Below are positions 19,008 through 28,159 of a stretch of DNA of 64,000 nt, piece by piece. How positions within the stretch are numbered: position 1 is the stretch's first letter; the number at the start of each line of letters is the position of its first letter. Origin of the DNA: Nitrosospira briensis C-128. GTDB taxonomy: Bacteria; Pseudomonadota; Gammaproteobacteria; Burkholderiales; Nitrosomonadaceae. The stretch covers positions 1,426,001 to 1,490,000 of the forward strand of contig NZ_CP012371.1 in NCBI RefSeq assembly GCF_000619905.2, read 5' to 3'. Below the pieces are notes generated by a model. The model did no database searches and had not been told where the DNA came from. It was given only the letters and a program-made list of their open reading frames with translations. A program made the position numbers and the translations under genes.

Positions 19008-19517
19008 ATGTTTAATTTAGGCTCCATGTTCAATCTGGGCCCCGCTGATCCAGTAGTCGGCAAGAAGAGCATTCTGGTCAAGTTATCCGCTGCTGAAGTC
19101 TTCAAATTTATTGGCGACGATTTATTTCATAACTATCCCAGATGGTCGCCGGAAGTACAGGAACTTGAATGTCTCACTGATGGGCCCGTAAAGTCGGGAA
19201 CCATAGCAAGGCAGGTACGCGTGGATCACGGCCAACGCTCGGAATCGAAATTTCGGATTACGATTTATGAACCTTCGAGGCGACTGGCCTTTGCGGGCGT
19301 TGTTGAACCTTATCGCTGCCTTTACGAACTACAACCCAAAAGCGGGGAAGATGTAACGGAATTGAGTTTTACTTTTGAACTACTTGAACTCAAAGTATTC
19401 ATGCGACCTTTTGAGCAACTGGTCCGGAGCGCGATTCAGGAGGGTGCAGTCCAAACGGTAGAAAATATAAAACGTCTGGTTGAAAGCGGCAAACCCGCCA
19501 AAGCCGCTCGACTCTGA
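19008..19517 (+). CDS. SRPBCC/START-like superfamily protein
   Basis: A 169-residue protein with the look of a polyketide-cyclase/START-like helix-grip fold: a strand VKLSAAEVFKFIGD near the N-terminus, PRWSPEVQELECL, central strands, and a long C-terminal helix (RPFEQLVRSAIQEGAVQTVENIKRLV). Such proteins bind hydrophobic ligands in a deep cavity. It precedes an O-methyltransferase gene on the same strand (127 bp gap), so the two may act on the same small molecule; that link is an inference. The N-terminus repeats the short string MFNLG. Confidence 0.7.
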   Translation: MFNLGSMFNLGPADPVVGKKSILVKLSAAEVFKFIGDDLFHNYPRWSPEVQELECLTDGPVKSGTIARQVRVDHGQRSESKFRITIYEPSRRLAFAGVVEPYRCLYELQPKSGEDVTELSFTFELLELKVFMRPFEQLVRSAIQEGAVQTVENIKRLVESGKPAKAARL

Positions 19518-19644
19518 CAGACACCTGCTTGCAACTTTTAGAGAATGCGACTTGCGGTCGGAGCAGAAAAATCTTTTACGCTCGCCATTGTCGTGGGTGG
19601 ATAATAGTTTCAGCATTCCGATCAATCGGCGCGAGGATTTACTT

Positions 19645-20682
19645 ATGACAGATGAAGTTTCTACAGAAGCACAGCAACCGCAGGCACCGGATGATAGAAA
19701 ACTATGGGATGTTGTCCTCGGAATTTATGGCTATCCAGCGCTGCTTCTTGCGCATAAGCTCGGCGTCTTTTCTCTACTGGAAGACGGCGAACTTTCGCTA
19801 CCCGTCATCTGCGAGAGGCTGGACATCAAAGCGCGCCCTGCCGAAGCGATTCTGACCACAGCAACAGCGCTGGGGTTCCTGTCGGTAAAAGAGGGACATT
19901 ATTCGTTGACGGCAGTCGCTGAACACTATCTGCTAAAGAAAAACCCGAGCTATTTTGGCTTTATGTGGGATCTGATGATCGAAAACGATCAGGTACATTC
20001 ATTTAAAAGCCTTGAAAAGGCAATTCGCACAGATGAGCCCCAGGTTTATGGCGGGACGGGTATTTACCGTCCCGAAGAGGTGCAGGCCAAACTCGTACGA
20101 AGATTCACGCGCAGCATGTACAGTATGAGCATCAAATCGGCTTTCCACTGGCCGGAGGTGCTCGATCTCTCCGCTCACCATACCATGCTCGACATTGGTG
20201 GAAGTTCGGGCGCCCATTCGATTGGGGCCGTATCAAAGTGGAGTAATTTACAAGCTATCGTTTTCGATTTTCCCATGGTGTGCGAGGTTGCAAATGAATT
20301 CATTGCCCAGCATGGCATGCAAAATCGAATCAAGACATGCGAAGGAGACATGTGGCGTGATGAACTGCCGGCAGCCGATCTTCACTTTTATTCCACCGTT
20401 TATAATGACTGGCCCCCTGAGAAGTGCAGCTTTCTTACCGCGAAGAGTTTCAATGCTCTCCCGCCTGGGGGACGCATCATCATCCATGGAATGCTCTATA
20501 ACGAGGACAAATCCGGTCCTTTCGCTGCGGCTGCATTCAGCATGCTCATGATGGGGTGGACCGAGGGAAAATCCTACTCCTCCACGGAACTGTCCGCCAT
20601 GCTGAGCGATGCAGGATTTCGTGATGTCGAAGTGCGTCCAGCTTTTGGTTATTATAGTGTAGTTACTGGCCTCAAACCTTAA
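19645..20682 (+). CDS. SAM-dependent O-methyltransferase (small-molecule, COMT-like)
   Basis: A 345-residue class I methyltransferase. An N-terminal winged-helix dimerisation domain (about 20-95, with LGVFSLLEDGELSLPVICERLDIK) precedes the SAM-binding motif LDIGGSSGAHS (182-192) and an FDFPMVCEVAN acidic loop. This layout is that of hydroxyindole/caffeate O-methyltransferases and polyketide tailoring enzymes. The start at 19645, after CGAGGATTT, fits the family better than the longer frame from 19480, which overlaps the SRPBCC gene. The substrate is unknown. Confidence 0.85.
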   Translation: MTDEVSTEAQQPQAPDDRKLWDVVLGIYGYPALLLAHKLGVFSLLEDGELSLPVICERLDIKARPAEAILTTATALGFLSVKEGHYSLTAVAEHYLLKKNPSYFGFMWDLMIENDQVHSFKSLEKAIRTDEPQVYGGTGIYRPEEVQAKLVRRFTRSMYSMSIKSAFHWPEVLDLSAHHTMLDIGGSSGAHSIGAVSKWSNLQAIVFDFPMVCEVANEFIAQHGMQNRIKTCEGDMWRDELPAADLHFYSTVYNDWPPEKCSFLTAKSFNALPPGGRIIIHGMLYNEDKSGPFAAAAFSMLMMGWTEGKSYSSTELSAMLSDAGFRDVEVRPAFGYYSVVTGLKP

Positions 20683-21041
20683 ACTATAGCTTTCCAAAAT
20701 AATCACTCGTCCCTCGCGAACCACATGCAGGTATTTGTAGCAATCTGTATTTGAAAACAATGCCGACCAGCATCAGCAAGGTTTTGAGCAAGGATTAACT
20801 GAATCTATCTGCCCCGGCAAATCGGCATCACTGGCAATGAACCTGCAGACTCTCGCGATAAGTCAGTTGCGCAAACGTCATGGCACGGAACTGTTCGGTG
20901 CAACTCATTGGCCTTCAAAATCCTCAAAATCTGCCCCCACCCAGTCACTTTTTCGCTGCAATTCTTCAAGCCCGACAGGCTGCTAGCGATAAAAATATAG
21001 ATACCAGGATCTTGATAGGGTTGAGAAGCATGAATACAAGA
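20683..21041. other. Intergenic region carrying a half copy of repeat family B
   Basis: This 359-bp gap between convergent genes has no credible reading frame. Its one recognisable item is the right half of a family B element at 20907-20986. Confidence 0.5.
20907..20986. repeat. Partial family B inverted-repeat element (right half)
   Basis: About 80 bp match the right half of the complete element at 38042-38200: ATTGGCC, then CCCAGTCACTTTTTCGCTGC and CTTCAAG-CCGACAGGCTGCTAG. It carries a small internal duplication (CAAAATC twice). The left terminal repeat is missing, so this copy is a truncated relic. Confidence 0.75.
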
Positions 21042-21458
21042 TCATCCGTTTAATGGCTTATTTTTCCCTGTCATGCTTGCAATTACGTCTATTAAGGCAC
21101 GTAATTCGAAGGGCTTGGAGAGATGCTTCTGAAAACCGGCGTTAATCGCTCTTATTTTATCTTCCGCACGATTGAATGCGGTAAGCGCAACGGCAGGGGT
21201 TTGCCCGCCGGTATGCGCAGGCAGATTCCTTACTTCGCGAATGAATTGATAGCCATCCACCCGGGGCATGCCGATGTCACTGACGATGACATCCGGCCTG
21301 TGTATCTGTATCTGTTCCAATCCGTCGGCAGCGTTGCCAGCCGCAATCACACAAGCGTGGTTGAGAGTCAGCATGAGCCTGGTCAACTCCAGCGCATCCG
21401 GCTCGTCATCCACGATCAGTATTTTCACTCCGAAAAGTGTAGGACCTTTGCTATCCAT
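21042..21458 (-). CDS. Single-domain response regulator (CheY-like receiver)
   Basis: A 138-residue stand-alone receiver domain. The acidic pair is D17-D18 (VDDEP), the phospho-acceptor is D61 (VSDIGMP), with T93 (ALTAF) and K115 (SKPF) completing the switch residues. It has no output domain. No histidine kinase is adjacent, so it is an orphan. Receivers of this type act through protein contacts or as phosphate relays. Confidence 0.88.
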   Translation of the reverse strand: MDSKGPTLFGVKILIVDDEPDALELTRLMLTLNHACVIAAGNAADGLEQIQIHRPDVIVSDIGMPRVDGYQFIREVRNLPAHTGGQTPAVALTAFNRAEDKIRAINAGFQKHLSKPFELRALIDVIASMTGKNKPLNG

Positions 21459-22431
21459 TCATAACCTTTTTTGTGAGGCGATGCAGATGATTCCATTCCT
21501 GTCGACACGTGCCAAGTATATGCACACCATGGGCTATTAAACCCGTTTGTATATTTGCATTTAATTCTGGATGGCACCGTGCGTTTAGCCACATAGCGAG
21601 TGCTCTTCATGAACAATCGGCCAGAACGGAAGCATTTTCCAGCTTTTTCTGCAAGCGGTCCTGACGCGCTTCCAACCTTTGGTCACGTACCCAAACTGAT
21701 AAGATATTAATTTCGCTTCAATTTGGAAGTGAATGTCTGGCATAGTGAGTTCCTGAGTGCCGATGTTAGAACTTGCATTACACGGGTTTGCCATATGCTC
21801 AAAGGCTGGTTCATTAACCAGGATAGTACGGTTTTGATCCAAATATCTTTAATTCCCAGGTTCAACCCGCAGTGCATCAGCTTGATTGCCTGATTGCTTC
21901 GGCGTCTGCGGGTCGAAGTAAATTCGCTCCGGCACTGCCTTTCTTGAAAGGAAAAGTTTGCACCAACCTACTCATTTGCCACCCGATCAAGGAGAAATGA
22001 CCGCCCTTACGAGGTTCTTCGACTGGACAGCTACGTCGCTTGGGCCATTTGTGGTATGGCCCAAATTGCTCAGGGCCACGCTCGGTATCATGCTGACCTC
22101 AAACCACTTCATGTTCATCTGTGAGGACCCGATTTAATCCAGTTCTATAACAACGCCTACTGAAAAATCTTGGAGCCCAAACGCCACCCAGCGCACTGGG
22201 TCAACCCGGACGTGAATGCTGGCGCAAAATATGGCCCATAATCGGGCCATAGATAGAGTCATGGTCGGGAGGCTGCTGCATCTCCAGGCAGAGAAGTGGC
22301 GGTCTCGCCACTTCTCAAAACATTGCGCATCATGAAAGTTGACGACAACAAGGACGCCACTCATATGCCATCGATGTTATTGGACGCTGCAGGGCATGCG
22401 GCGTTGATCGAGCTAACCCCACACATTTCTA
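21459..22431. other. Long intergenic region with inverted repeats and no recognised gene
   Basis: This stretch of about 970 bp lacks any convincing coding sequence. It contains two strong dyads: TTGGGCCAT/ATGGCCCAA (22040-22064) and an 11-bp perfect stem at 22291-22316. One 46-codon frame at 21997-22137 follows an AAGGAG ribosome site and could be a small gene or a fragment; I cannot assign it. The rest looks like eroded accessory DNA. Confidence 0.4.
22291..22316. other. Perfect 11-bp stem hairpin
   Basis: GAGAAGTGGCG and its exact complement CGCCACTTCTC are separated by GTCT. No T-run follows on either strand, so it is not an ordinary intrinsic terminator. It lies about 115 bp upstream of kup. 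Confidence 0.6.
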
Positions 22432-24345
22432 TTGAATATTGACGCGACGGAATCAGTGAGTGTTTCTTTAATATCGCAACATAAGAAAAGCGGTCTCGCT
22501 GCATTGACCATGGCGGCAGTGGGGATTGTTTATGGCGATATAGGTACAAGCCCCCTCTACACCATGAAAGAGGTATTCTCGGAAAAACATGGCCTTGTTC
22601 TCAATACCCCCAATTTATTAGGCGTCGTCTCGCTGATTGTCTGGGGTCTCATCCTGATCGTATCCCTCAAGTACGTTACCCTCATTCTGCGCGCAGACAA
22701 TCGGGAAGAGGGCGGCATCATGGCTCTGATGGCACTGGCGCTATCTTCAGTAGGCAAGGCGTCGCGCTGGTATTTCCCGGTAACAGTGATAGGCTTGTTT
22801 GGCGCAACGCTGTTCTATGGCGACAGCGTCATTACGCCGGCGATTTCGGTACTCTCCGCAATTGAAGGTCTGGAAGTCGCTACGCCAGTGTTAAAACCCT
22901 ATGTCGTGCCGCTCACTGTAGCCATTCTGGTAGGGCTGTATGCGCTGCAATCCAGAGGTACTGCCGGCATAGGCAGTTGGTTCGGTCCGATCATGCTCGT
23001 CTGGTTTTTTACGTTGGCTGCCATGGGTATTGTCAATATCGTTCAAGCGCCGGAAGTTCTGGTTGCGCTCAATCCGTGGCACGCAATCATTTTTTTGAAT
23101 GACAATCGCTTGATCGCCTTTATTGCCCTGGGTGCGGTGGTTCTGGCCTTTACCGGCGCGGAGGCCTTGTATGCCGATATGGGTCACTTCGGTGCCAAGC
23201 CTATACGCTTGGCATGGTTTTCCATCGTGTTTCCGGCGCTGGCACTCAATTATCTGGGGCAGGGTGGATTATTGCTGTCCAATCCAGGTGCCGTGAGCAA
23301 CCCTTTTTTTCACCAACTGGGTGCCTGGAGTACCTATCCCTTGGTTATCCTATCGACAATCGCAACCGTCATTGCTTCGCAAGCAACGATTTCAGGCACC
23401 TTCTCGATGACCAAGCAAGCCATAGCACTTGGCTTCCTGCCTCGGATGAAGATCGTACACACCTCGGCCATGCAGATCGGCCAAATCTACATCCCGACGG
23501 TTAACTGGCTGCAACTGACTGCCGTATTGATCGCTGTGACAGGGTTCGGCTCATCTTCCAACCTGGCCGCAGCGTATGGAATCGCTGTTACCGCAACCAT
23601 GCTCGTAACGACGATATTGACCTTCTTTGTCCTGCGCTACCGCTGGAAATATAACCTTGCTTTAACCATGCTTGGCACGGGTTTCTTTCTGGTGATCGAT
23701 CTTGTATTCTTCTCCGCCAACACGCTCAAAATATTGCATGGCGGATGGTTCCCGCTACTGTTGGGAATTTTCCTGTTCACCATCATGCTGACCTGGAAGC
23801 AGGGACGCCAACTGGTTTTCGAGAATCTGAACAAACATGCCATCCCACTCAAGGATTTTTTGCGGTCACTCTTCAAAACACCGCCAATGCGCGTGCCTGG
23901 CACCGCGATCTTCCTGCATGGTGATATCGATGGCGTCCCCCACGCACTGCTGCATAATTTGACACATAACAAGGTATTGCATGAGCGCGTCGTGTTTCTG
24001 ACGGTGCGTATGGTTGAAGTCCCCTGGGTGCCTATATCCGATCGGGTACAAATAGAAGAGCTTGGGAATCAGTGTTACCAGATCATTATTCAATACGGCT
24101 TTAAAGATGAGCCACACGTTCCACAAGCATTGGAGCTATGCAAGCAATATGGCCTGGAGTTCGAGATACTGGCCACGTCGTTCTTCATCGCACGCCAAAC
24201 CATTCTCTCGAGTCCAGGGGCGGGAATGGCCCGATGGCAAGAACATCTCTTTATCGGTATGTCGCGCATTGCTCGTGGCGCAGCGGATTACTATCAAATT
24301 CCGCCTAACCGCGTAATTGAGCTGGGAACTCAAGTTGAGATTTAA
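22432..24345 (+). CDS. kup: KUP-family low-affinity potassium uptake protein
   Basis: A protein of about 637 residues with the KUP signature GIVYGDIGTSPLYTMKEVF near the N-terminus, about 12 hydrophobic segments to residue 460, and the soluble C-terminal domain (FLHGDIDGVPHALLHNLTHNKVLHERVVFLTV). KUP proteins bring K+ in with H+. The N-terminus is uncertain: the longest frame starts with TTG at 22432 and lacks a clear ribosome site. No neighbouring K+ genes are present. Confidence 0.94.
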   Translation: MNIDATESVSVSLISQHKKSGLAALTMAAVGIVYGDIGTSPLYTMKEVFSEKHGLVLNTPNLLGVVSLIVWGLILIVSLKYVTLILRADNREEGGIMALMALALSSVGKASRWYFPVTVIGLFGATLFYGDSVITPAISVLSAIEGLEVATPVLKPYVVPLTVAILVGLYALQSRGTAGIGSWFGPIMLVWFFTLAAMGIVNIVQAPEVLVALNPWHAIIFLNDNRLIAFIALGAVVLAFTGAEALYADMGHFGAKPIRLAWFSIVFPALALNYLGQGGLLLSNPGAVSNPFFHQLGAWSTYPLVILSTIATVIASQATISGTFSMTKQAIALGFLPRMKIVHTSAMQIGQIYIPTVNWLQLTAVLIAVTGFGSSSNLAAAYGIAVTATMLVTTILTFFVLRYRWKYNLALTMLGTGFFLVIDLVFFSANTLKILHGGWFPLLLGIFLFTIMLTWKQGRQLVFENLNKHAIPLKDFLRSLFKTPPMRVPGTAIFLHGDIDGVPHALLHNLTHNKVLHERVVFLTVRMVEVPWVPISDRVQIEELGNQCYQIIIQYGFKDEPHVPQALELCKQYGLEFEILATSFFIARQTILSSPGAGMARWQEHLFIGMSRIARGAADYYQIPPNRVIELGTQVEI

Positions 24346-24387
24346 GCGTAGGCAGAGGTATTACCTTTTATTTAAGAATACGCGCTT

Positions 24388-24415
24388 CGCGTAGCTCCTC
24401 ATGATACGCTACGCG
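24388..24415. terminator. Possible hairpin between convergent kup and Nramp-like gene
   Basis: CGCGTAGC and GCTACGCG form an 8-bp stem with a 12-base loop, 43 bp after kup. There is no T-run, so the terminator call is tentative. Confidence 0.4.
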
Positions 24416-24520
24416 CATGACTTGGGGATAGAAGCGTCAGCTGCCACTGGACTGATAAACTTGAGAATCGATACAGGCCAACTCTCTAATCACCAACAAG
24501 TAGGCCCAAGATAAGGATTT

Positions 24521-25801
24521 TTATGCAAATGAGGCTACTGCCATCATAAGCACCGCGAGCGCCATCACAGCTGTCGCAAGCCAACCTAGTATCTGAAGCC
24601 GAGACGTGACTATAAACCTTCCCATTATTTCCGGTTTCGCCGCCATTGACATCATTATCGCCATGATGGGCACAGCAATAACGCCATTGATGACGGCACT
24701 CCAGAACAGTGCTTTGATTGGGTCGATGGAAGTGAAGTTGAGCATCACGCCTAAAAGCGTTGCGGCAATCAGAATCATATAAAAACCCGTGGCCTCCAGG
24801 AGCTTGTGGCCCAAACCAATACGCCATCTGAAGGATTCCGCCACGGCATAGGCGGCCGAACCTGCGAGAACCGGCACGGCAAGCAATCCGGTGCCTACTA
24901 TGCCTGCCGAAAATAACAAAAACGCATATTCACCTGCTATGGGACGCAGCGCTTCCGCCGCCTGTGCAGACGTCTGGATATCCTTGACACCATGTTGATG
25001 CAAGGTGACCGCTGCCGTCAGCATAATGAAAAATGCGATGAGGTTGGAAAATCCCATCCCGATGTAAGTATCCATCTTGATACGCTGAAGGTGATCGCGC
25101 GCCTGCTCCGGTGCGTCTTTAAGCGGCTTCTCGCCCTTTGACGCCCGTTGTTCCTCAACTTCCTGCGAAGCTTGCCAGAAAAATAGATAGGGACTGATGG
25201 TAGTGCCGAACACAGCAACAACCGCCACCACATAATCAGTTTCGAAAGAGACGGACGGGATGATTATGCTGCGAAAGACGTCACCCCAAGGAACCTCGAC
25301 GGCGAAAACCGTGGCGACATAAGCAAAAAGCGACAGCGTCAATAATTTTAATATCGGCGCATATCGTGGAAACGGTATGAAAACCTGAAGCACAAGGGAC
25401 ACCACGGCGAACGCCACCCCATACAGATGCGCCGGCCCACCGATCAAGAGCTTGAGCGCTGCAGCCATTGCGCCGATATCGGCAGCAATGTTGATTGTGT
25501 TTGCGATCACAAGCAAGCAGACGAGGCCGTGCAGGACCCATGGCGAATAATGCTCGCGAATATTGGCTGCAAGCCCATTACCGGTAACTCGTCCAATGCG
25601 GGCGCTGACAATCTGGATGCCCACCATAAGGGGAAAAGTCAAGAATGTCGTCCACAGCATCGAATAGCCGAATCCGGCTCCCACTTGCGAGTAGGTAGCA
25701 ATTCCGCTCGGATCGTCATCCGCTGCGCCGGTGATAAGCCCGGGGCCCAGTTTTTTCCAGACCGGACCGTTATGTAAATCGGAAGTCTCTTCCTCCTTCA
25801 T
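24521..25801 (-). CDS. Nramp-related membrane transporter with altered metal-site motifs
   Basis: A 426-residue protein with about 11 membrane segments and the overall Nramp/MntH fold pattern (GPGLITGAADDDPSGIATYSQ, then the IQIVSARIG helix). The helix 1 metal motif DPGN of canonical Nramps is DPSG here (30-33), and the helix 6 MPHN motif is replaced by SPYL (203-206, in TTISPYLFFWQASQE). It therefore belongs to a divergent clade, and Mn2+ or Fe2+ transport should not be assumed. The start at 25801 is preferred over 25879 because it matches the homologous N-terminus. Confidence 0.82.
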   Translation of the reverse strand: MKEEETSDLHNGPVWKKLGPGLITGAADDDPSGIATYSQVGAGFGYSMLWTTFLTFPLMVGIQIVSARIGRVTGNGLAANIREHYSPWVLHGLVCLLVIANTINIAADIGAMAAALKLLIGGPAHLYGVAFAVVSLVLQVFIPFPRYAPILKLLTLSLFAYVATVFAVEVPWGDVFRSIIIPSVSFETDYVVAVVAVFGTTISPYLFFWQASQEVEEQRASKGEKPLKDAPEQARDHLQRIKMDTYIGMGFSNLIAFFIMLTAAVTLHQHGVKDIQTSAQAAEALRPIAGEYAFLLFSAGIVGTGLLAVPVLAGSAAYAVAESFRWRIGLGHKLLEATGFYMILIAATLLGVMLNFTSIDPIKALFWSAVINGVIAVPIMAIMMSMAAKPEIMGRFIVTSRLQILGWLATAVMALAVLMMAVASFA

Positions 25802-25973
25802 GCAGGTTCTCTCGAAGTCGCCGGCCTCTATCGCTCCCGTATGCCTGACAACGAATGAATGGCTGTGCCATTGCGCCAAGCTTGAACTTCGAAGAATGGA
25901 TCTTTATTTGAAAAAGATAAAGCTCGCCTTTTCGGCACGTTCCCGCCCTGAACCGCCTGATCAGGCGTGGATA

Positions 25974-26342
25974 TTACCAGTGTCTCTTTGCACGGTTCCA
26001 GCGATACAGCAGACGGGCAAACAAATTGTACGCCAATTGCGTAAGTTGCCTGAACACCGGTAAACGCAATAACGCGGCCAACCAGCGCTGACCCGGCGTC
26101 TGTGACCACAGACGAGCGAACGCATCGGCGCCTACGCTAAGCTTGCCATCCGCACTCCTGACGTGGAGCCGCTCCCGCACCTGCTCCAGCGGCGCGCCTA
26201 TCTCCTCTACCGCTTCCGGATGAGCATGTACATCGATCCACTGGATGTCCTTGATACCGCACGCTTCCATACGCTTGCGCTGATCCTTGATTCCCGCATT
26301 ACAAACGGGGCATGCGCTGTTGTAATAGACCTTGCTGGACAT
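25974..26342 (-). CDS. DCC-family thiol-disulfide oxidoreductase (DUF393)
   Basis: A 122-residue DUF393 protein beginning MSSKVYYNSACPVC; the redox pair is C11 and C14 with the thioredoxin-like CPVC motif. It has the typical HAHPEAVEEIG and SADGKLSVGADAFARLW segments and an amphipathic C-terminus. The start at 26342 follows GAGG and is preferred to 26357. The physiological partner is unknown for most of the family. Confidence 0.85.
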   Translation of the reverse strand: MSSKVYYNSACPVCNAGIKDQRKRMEACGIKDIQWIDVHAHPEAVEEIGAPLEQVRERLHVRSADGKLSVGADAFARLWSQTPGQRWLAALLRLPVFRQLTQLAYNLFARLLYRWNRAKRHW

Positions 26343-26408
26343 TTTCCTCGACCCCATCTATTTCAAACGAAATAGAAACAGAGCCACCTTGAACGCACGC
26401 GTCCCGGC

Positions 26409-26750
26409 TCACTCACAGCGATAGACAACACCCAGGACCGTGGTGTTTGATGTGCCTTTGCTGCCCCATGCGTTGGTATTACTGGAGTCTTGCACCCAAA
26501 CGTAGTTTCCGCCCATTTTAGATGCCTTGTTACGCAGGTCGTTTCGGGCGCCGATGAGCAGATTTTCGTTTGATGTATAGTCACCGGTAAACCAATTACC
26601 CTGAGAGCCGACAACGTCGCCAAGCGCTTTGCAATTGCCGGTTGGTTTTTCAGTCAGAAGCTCAACGGACCTTCCTTCCGGCGTCGGCGAAATCGCTGAA
26701 CAACCGACAAGAAGAAGAACCGATACCGCGACACCTGTTTTCATGATCAT
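26409..26750 (-). CDS. DUF4156 family lipoprotein
   Basis: A 113-residue lipoprotein: signal peptide, lipobox LVGC with the lipidated Cys17, then a DUF4156-like body (CKALGDVVGSQGNWFTG, NENLLIGARNDLRNKASKMGGNYV) ending in TTVLGVVYRC. Two ATGs (26750 and 26744) are possible after GGGGAGAG; the longer frame from 26804 is not supported. It is probably exported to the outer membrane; function unknown. Confidence 0.8.
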   Translation of the reverse strand: MIMKTGVAVSVLLLVGCSAISPTPEGRSVELLTEKPTGNCKALGDVVGSQGNWFTGDYTSNENLLIGARNDLRNKASKMGGNYVWVQDSSNTNAWGSKGTSNTTVLGVVYRCE

Positions 26751-26995
26751 TTTCTCTCCCCTATACGATATTTTTGGTCTTTTGATCATCGTTCGCTGAT
26801 ACATAGAGTCGGTTATCAGGCAGTTGTAGAGAAGATTTCAGGATTCCCGTTTGCGCCCTGTTTGGAACCGGCTCATAAACAATTTTGAAAAGAAGATTGC
26901 AGGTTTCAAGCGTAGTACAAATTCAACCGAGTAATGGCCACCAAAAGCTCCCGATGGAAAGAGATGTAATTCACACTTTTGGACTATGCATGTGA

Positions 26996-27328
26996 TTATG
27001 CATGTTTTGGCCCAAACATGATAATGCCCATGCCCGCAAGCGCCACCAGAGACCCTGCCACGTCCCATGCCGTTGGCCTGATACCGTCGACAGCCCAGAG
27101 CCAGAGGATCGCAACAAAAATATAGACACCTCCATACGCGGCGTAGGTACGGCCTGCAGCTGTGGGGTGGAGAGTGAGCAGCCATGCGAATAACGCGAGG
27201 CTTACGGCAGCGGGTATAAGCAACCAGGCACTCTGGCCCTGATTGAGCCAGAGATAAGGCAGATAGCAGCCTATAATCTCGGCAACAGCCGTAGCCAGGA
27301 AAAGAAAAAGGACTTTTAGCTCAAACAT
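26996..27328 (-). CDS. ynfA: YnfA family (UPF0060) small membrane protein
   Basis: A 110-residue protein with four membrane segments, the signature [12 protein letters not shown] near residue 17, [12 protein letters not shown] and the [18 protein letters not shown]-terminal helix. It belongs to the UPF0060 group, distantly related to small multidrug resistance exporters. Transport function is plausible but unproven for most members. Confidence 0.92.
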   Translation of the reverse strand: MFELKVLFLFLATAVAEIIGCYLPYLWLNQGQSAWLLIPAAVSLALFAWLLTLHPTAAGRTYAAYGGVYIFVAILWLWAVDGIRPTAWDVAGSLVALAGMGIIMFGPKHA

Positions 27329-27461
27329 ATCGGCACCTCAACAATTACATCCGAACGATACCTCTTGCAAACAGAACGTATAAGCTGATCGCGGTGCAGT
27401 GCGCACATTCGAAGTGATGAATAATGCATAACACTGACTGGCGCAGTTTGCTATTTTTCTT

Positions 27462-28106
27462 TTACTCCCCTTTTGCATTCGCTTCTTGAACGGAGCGCTT
27501 CCCTACCGCCTTGAAGAGTTCAGGTATGGCGATCGTATTCGACATGTTTGCAACAAAGTCCGGAATCAGACCGCCGGGATTCGTCAGCAACGTGTAGGTC
27601 AGCTGTGTGCGCGTGCCGCCATCAAGCGGCGCCACAAGCCAGGAGCCTTCATTAAGCTTGATACGCACGACCCCCTCGACCTCGGGTTGCACCTCGGGGA
27701 CTGCCTCCCACTCAATCTTGAATACACCACTGTTTGAGGCCGTGCCGCGTGTCATCCTGACCCTGAGCAGATAGTCGCGATCACTTACGAATGGCGGCGC
27801 TATACGCGCGTAAGTGACAACCTGGCTATTTCCCTTGCGGCTGAGTATGCGTGACTCCTCTACATAAGGCATGAAATCCGGGTAATGCTCGAAGTCGCTG
27901 AGAACATCAAAAACAATCTCTGGCCGGACCTCCACCTCGCCAGTTGCCACGATTCTACGACCCTCATTGACGTCTTTTATGAAAATGGTAAGTTCGCTGG
28001 TGTGATAAGCCTCCGTCCAGTCCGGCCCAGGGCTCTTCACGTCGAGCGCCTGCGCAGGTATGGCAGCGAATACAGCAGCGGCGGCAAAAACAGCAATGCA
28101 GCGCAT
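27462..28106 (-). CDS. Secreted START/SRPBCC-domain protein
   Basis: A 214-residue protein with an N-terminal signal peptide (about 1-20, ending AQA) and a START-like lipid-binding domain (GEVEVRPEIVFDVLSDFEHYPDFMPYVEESRIL, then YARIAPPFVSDRDYLLRVR). The domain order and charge pattern resemble periplasmic START proteins that bind a lipid or other hydrophobic ligand. It lies 53 bp downstream of a methyltransferase gene on the same strand. Confidence 0.8.
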   Translation of the reverse strand: MRCIAVFAAAAVFAAIPAQALDVKSPGPDWTEAYHTSELTIFIKDVNEGRRIVATGEVEVRPEIVFDVLSDFEHYPDFMPYVEESRILSRKGNSQVVTYARIAPPFVSDRDYLLRVRMTRGTASNSGVFKIEWEAVPEVQPEVEGVVRIKLNEGSWLVAPLDGGTRTQLTYTLLTNPGGLIPDFVANMSNTIAIPELFKAVGKRSVQEANAKGE

Positions 28107-28159
28107 GGAACTCCCGATAAATATTGGGTTGACGGCTTCGTCATATGTAAAGAGTGCTT

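Noticed and set aside
21585-21842. 85-codon minus-strand frame
   Set aside because: No ribosome site, no recognisable domain, and unusual amino acid composition.
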